Shown here: positions 60,936 through 64,000 of the stretch, piece after piece
Layout of the letters: each line of letters begins with the position of its first letter
Numbering within the stretch: the stretch's first letter is position 1
Assembly: GCF_003343245.1 (NCBI RefSeq)
Contig: NZ_CP024901.1
Coordinates: 620,001 to 684,000 of the forward strand
Reading direction: 5' to 3'
From: Photorhabdus laumondii subsp. laumondii
Lineage (GTDB): Bacteria > Pseudomonadota > Gammaproteobacteria > Enterobacterales > Enterobacteriaceae
Length of the DNA stretch: 64,000 nt
Program-made: the position numbers and the translations under genes
The notes under the pieces: model-generated
Told to the model about the DNA's origin: nothing
What the model saw: the letters and a program-made list of their open reading frames with translations, nothing else
The model's database searches: none

Positions 60936-62067
60936 TTATTATTTTTCCATCGAACATCTGAATACTAACCAGGTGTGGAATGAGCATGTGCTTGGCGATC
61001 CATCCGACAACAGGTACAGCAACGGCATCACCAAACCCATAATGAACTTGTGAATCGCGCATATTATCAAGAGAATACCAACCGGCCCCCATCAGACGTG
61101 CATATTCTAGTCCAGTCATCCACCTGATTTTCACACTGCCGCCGCCCATAATTACTACCGCTTGCTTTGATGAACCACCACGCGCGGTACGTAAACAACC
61201 AGAGACATCTTCGGCTCGCATTTCCCATACAGGAATTCCGTTCCGGGTACGACGATAAGCTGTTCGGGCAGTCATGTTTGGTAATTCGATAAATGCTTCC
61301 AACCGTTCTCGTTGGACTGGAGCCATTGAGTCTACAAATCGTTTAACCCGATCGCCTCCCCACCATCTGGGGTCATTATGCGGCATTTGTTCTATTTCAC
61401 GGGTTAAACCTTCGCTGAGTAAATCTGGCGCTTTTGGTAGCGGCATCATGAAAGTACGAATTTCAGCGTCTTCATGAAGCCAGGCAAGCCAATCAGGGCG
61501 TAAGCAAGTATCTTGCTCCCCGCCGTCAATAGGATACTGAGCGCCAATTAGGAATAAACGTGGGCGTGATTGCGGGATAAAGCGGCGAGCATCTAGAGTA
61601 ATGGCATCTACAGCATAACCTAGTGAATTGAACTCCTTGGCTGCCGCACGCAAATCTTCACGATTATGAGATGAAGCAAGGCCAGTCACATTCTCCAGGG
61701 CTATAACTTTAGGTTTTCGCTCTTTCATCTCTGCTATCAGACGAGTAAACCCAAAAAAAGCAGATGATTCACGTCCACCACGTAAACCAGCCCTTTTTCC
61801 TGCAAGGCTGAGATCTGTACACGGTGAAGAGGACCATGCAACATCTACAGTTGGTAGATCATCGCCACAAAGCGAATGCACATCAGCCAGCAAAAGCTCG
61901 TTGCCTCCCCACTGGCCTTCGTACATAGCCTTTTTATTAATGTCGTAGTCATTAGCCCAAAGAGTTTTTATACCAGCGAGTTCCAAACCTGCCCTTGCCA
62001 GGCCGATACCAGCAAAAAACTCTAAAGCTGTCCAATCGTGTTGACGGCGAAGCGGCACTACATTCAC
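60928..62067 (-). CDS. C5-cytosine DNA methyltransferase (type II)
   Basis: 379 residues. Motif I is ALEFFAGIGLARAGLELAG (15-32), motif IV SSSPCTDLSLAGKRAG with catalytic Cys at 83, motif VI ALENVTG (about 123-129), motif VIII RFIPQSRPRLFLIGAQ, and motifs IX/X LEYARLMG ... YGFGDAVAVPVVGWIAKHML. The recognition sequence cannot be read from the sequence. The start is GTG 62067 with GGAGG a few bases upstream. It is first gene of the four-gene defence operon. Confidence 0.93.
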   Translation of the reverse strand: MNVVPLRRQHDWTALEFFAGIGLARAGLELAGIKTLWANDYDINKKAMYEGQWGGNELLLADVHSLCGDDLPTVDVAWSSSPCTDLSLAGKRAGLRGGRESSAFFGFTRLIAEMKERKPKVIALENVTGLASSHNREDLRAAAKEFNSLGYAVDAITLDARRFIPQSRPRLFLIGAQYPIDGGEQDTCLRPDWLAWLHEDAEIRTFMMPLPKAPDLLSEGLTREIEQMPHNDPRWWGGDRVKRFVDSMAPVQRERLEAFIELPNMTARTAYRRTRNGIPVWEMRAEDVSGCLRTARGGSSKQAVVIMGGGSVKIRWMTGLEYARLMGAGWYSLDNMRDSQVHYGFGDAVAVPVVGWIAKHMLIPHLVSIQMFDGKIING

Positions 62068-62268
62068 TTGGTTCCTCCTTCAATTCGTCCCGTATCATCC
62101 CATAAACAGGTTCATTAGTCACATACAGGACAAAGGTTGCTTCAGCTTTTGATTAAACGCTTCCTCCCGCGCTTCTGCTTCCCTTACTTCATTCATTCAA
62201 CAGTTCAGTAGAGCTGTCAGTTTATTGATAAAGTGCTGGTTTTTTTATCCGGCCCGTTGTTTTAATTA
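62068..62268. other. Upstream region of the defence operon
   Basis: About 200 bases holding the minus-strand operon promoter. No gene or clear operator is seen. Confidence 0.4.
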
Positions 62269-62450
62269 ACCTGAATACTGGTTAAGCCGTCACTAACATA
62301 TTCATTTCTGAGCGGGAAATATTCAGTGACGGTTTGTTCTCTTTGAGACAATAAGCGATGAGTCCACCCAACACATTCAACATTAATACCTGTACACTAT
62401 GATGCCGTGAATGCTCTATCTGAGAAATATTCTTTAACTGATCATTTGAT
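62269..62450 (-). pseudogene. IS982-family remnant, second copy
   Basis: Starts ACCTGAATACTG, two bases different from the intact IS end. The minus strand encodes 55 transposase-like codons ([20 protein letters not shown]..., [15 protein letters not shown]..., MLVTA stop), more diverged than the left remnant. It has the same orientation as the remnant at 56688, so the two bracket the defence operon. Confidence 0.82.
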
Positions 62451-63659
<1,209 letters not shown>

Positions 63660-63685
63660 AAATTTATTTTTTTTAACTTATTGAT

Positions 63686-63719
63686 ATCGCATAATTAAAT
63701 GTTTTATTATGCGATTTTT
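63686..63719 (+). terminator. dapB terminator
   Basis: ATCGCATAAT / ATTATGCGAT stem with a 10-base loop followed by a TTTTTA tract, 27 bases after the dapB stop. Confidence 0.82.
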
Positions 63720-64000
63720 AATTTATTTGTTTAATTCTATTGTTTTTTGGTTTATTTTTTCTATTTTTGTCTTGTTTATAACCTTAATTTTCTGCTTTCT
63801 TCTCCTTTTTGTGATTATTTTCAACTTTTCATCTGAAAATCAAATCTTCTATGCTCATTACCGTTTTATCAATTAACTTTATTGCTATTTTCAGTCTTAT
63901 TTCATTGGTTTGTCTGGCGAAGTGTGCAAAAAAATAAGAAAAGTAACATTTTTTGTAGACAACTCTCCCTCTCATCATTAGAATGCGCGCAATTTGCCAA
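63720..64000. other. AT-rich region after dapB
   Basis: About 280 T-rich bases with no open frame; by gene order this should be the carAB control region. Confidence 0.5.
63956..63984 (+). promoter_or_regulatory. Probable carAB upstream promoter
   Basis: TAGACA (63956-63961), a 17-base spacer and TAGAAT (63979-63984), followed by GCGCGCAATTTGCCA. The region resembles the pyrimidine-controlled car P1 promoter of enterobacteria; carA itself would lie beyond the window. Confidence 0.55.

Overview
The window is a stretch of an enterobacterial chromosome. The core genes and their order (serB-radA-nadR, ettA, slt-trpR, gpmB/rob, creA/arcA, thrLABC, yaaA, talB-mog, satP, dnaKJ, nhaAR, rpsT, ribF-ileS-lspA-fkpB-ispH, dapB) follow the region around minute 0/100 of the E. 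coli map. Eleven 127-bp ERIC elements, AT-rich intergenic and accessory DNA, and a ShlB-type two-partner secretion gene at the left edge suggest Photorhabdus or a close relative (Xenorhabdus/Morganellaceae). That genus call is an inference from recognition, not from a search.

Layout. 1-240: start of a minus-strand TpsB (ShlB/PhlB-like) transporter running off the edge. 711-962: two tandem ERICs. 1004-5519: smp divergent from serB-radA-nadR, with an ERIC between serB and radA. 6194-6940: an orphan, degenerate ABC ATPase. 6979-15228: ettA, slt, trpR, yjjX, gpmB, rob, creA, arcA. 15820-20766: the thr operon with promoter, leader peptide and attenuator. 20783-23861: yaaA, then a very AT-rich MFS exporter between two ERICs and a decayed ABC-like fragment. 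23995-26303: talB, mog and an exported chorismate mutase. 26739-31082: a two-gene AAA ATPase/subtilisin-like protease pair resembling the IetAS anti-phage system; its protease gene is split by a 990-bp IS982-family element with a clean 7-bp target duplication. 31491-34841: galT-galK-galM. 34919-39060: satP, a sigma-32 promoter, dnaK-dnaJ. 39157-46888: a beta-glucoside locus with two PTS permeases, a 6-phospho-beta-glucosidase, an OprB-type porin, a BglG-type antiterminator and a visible antiterminator RNA target. 47246-47754: a small phage-like gene pair, the second fused to ERIC sequence. 48003-56687: nhaA-nhaR, rpsT, ribF-ileS-lspA-fkpB-ispH. 56688-62600: a mobile/defence island inserted between ispH and dapB. 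62838-64000: dapB and a probable carAB promoter.

The ispH-dapB island is the most notable part. A four-gene minus-strand operon encodes a C5-cytosine DNA methyltransferase, a DUF4928-like protein that may be the cognate restriction enzyme, an OLD-family ATPase/TOPRIM nuclease and a compact UvrD-like helicase. It therefore joins a restriction-modification module to a class 2 OLD/helicase (Gabija-like) module. The island is bordered on both sides by remnants of IS982-family elements in the same orientation. The left remnant is interrupted by the 3' end (domains V and VI) of a group II intron, and an alpA-type prophage regulator pseudogene lies beside it. Together with the IS-disrupted IetAS pair, the window shows gain and loss of defence genes at two separate places in an otherwise conserved backbone.
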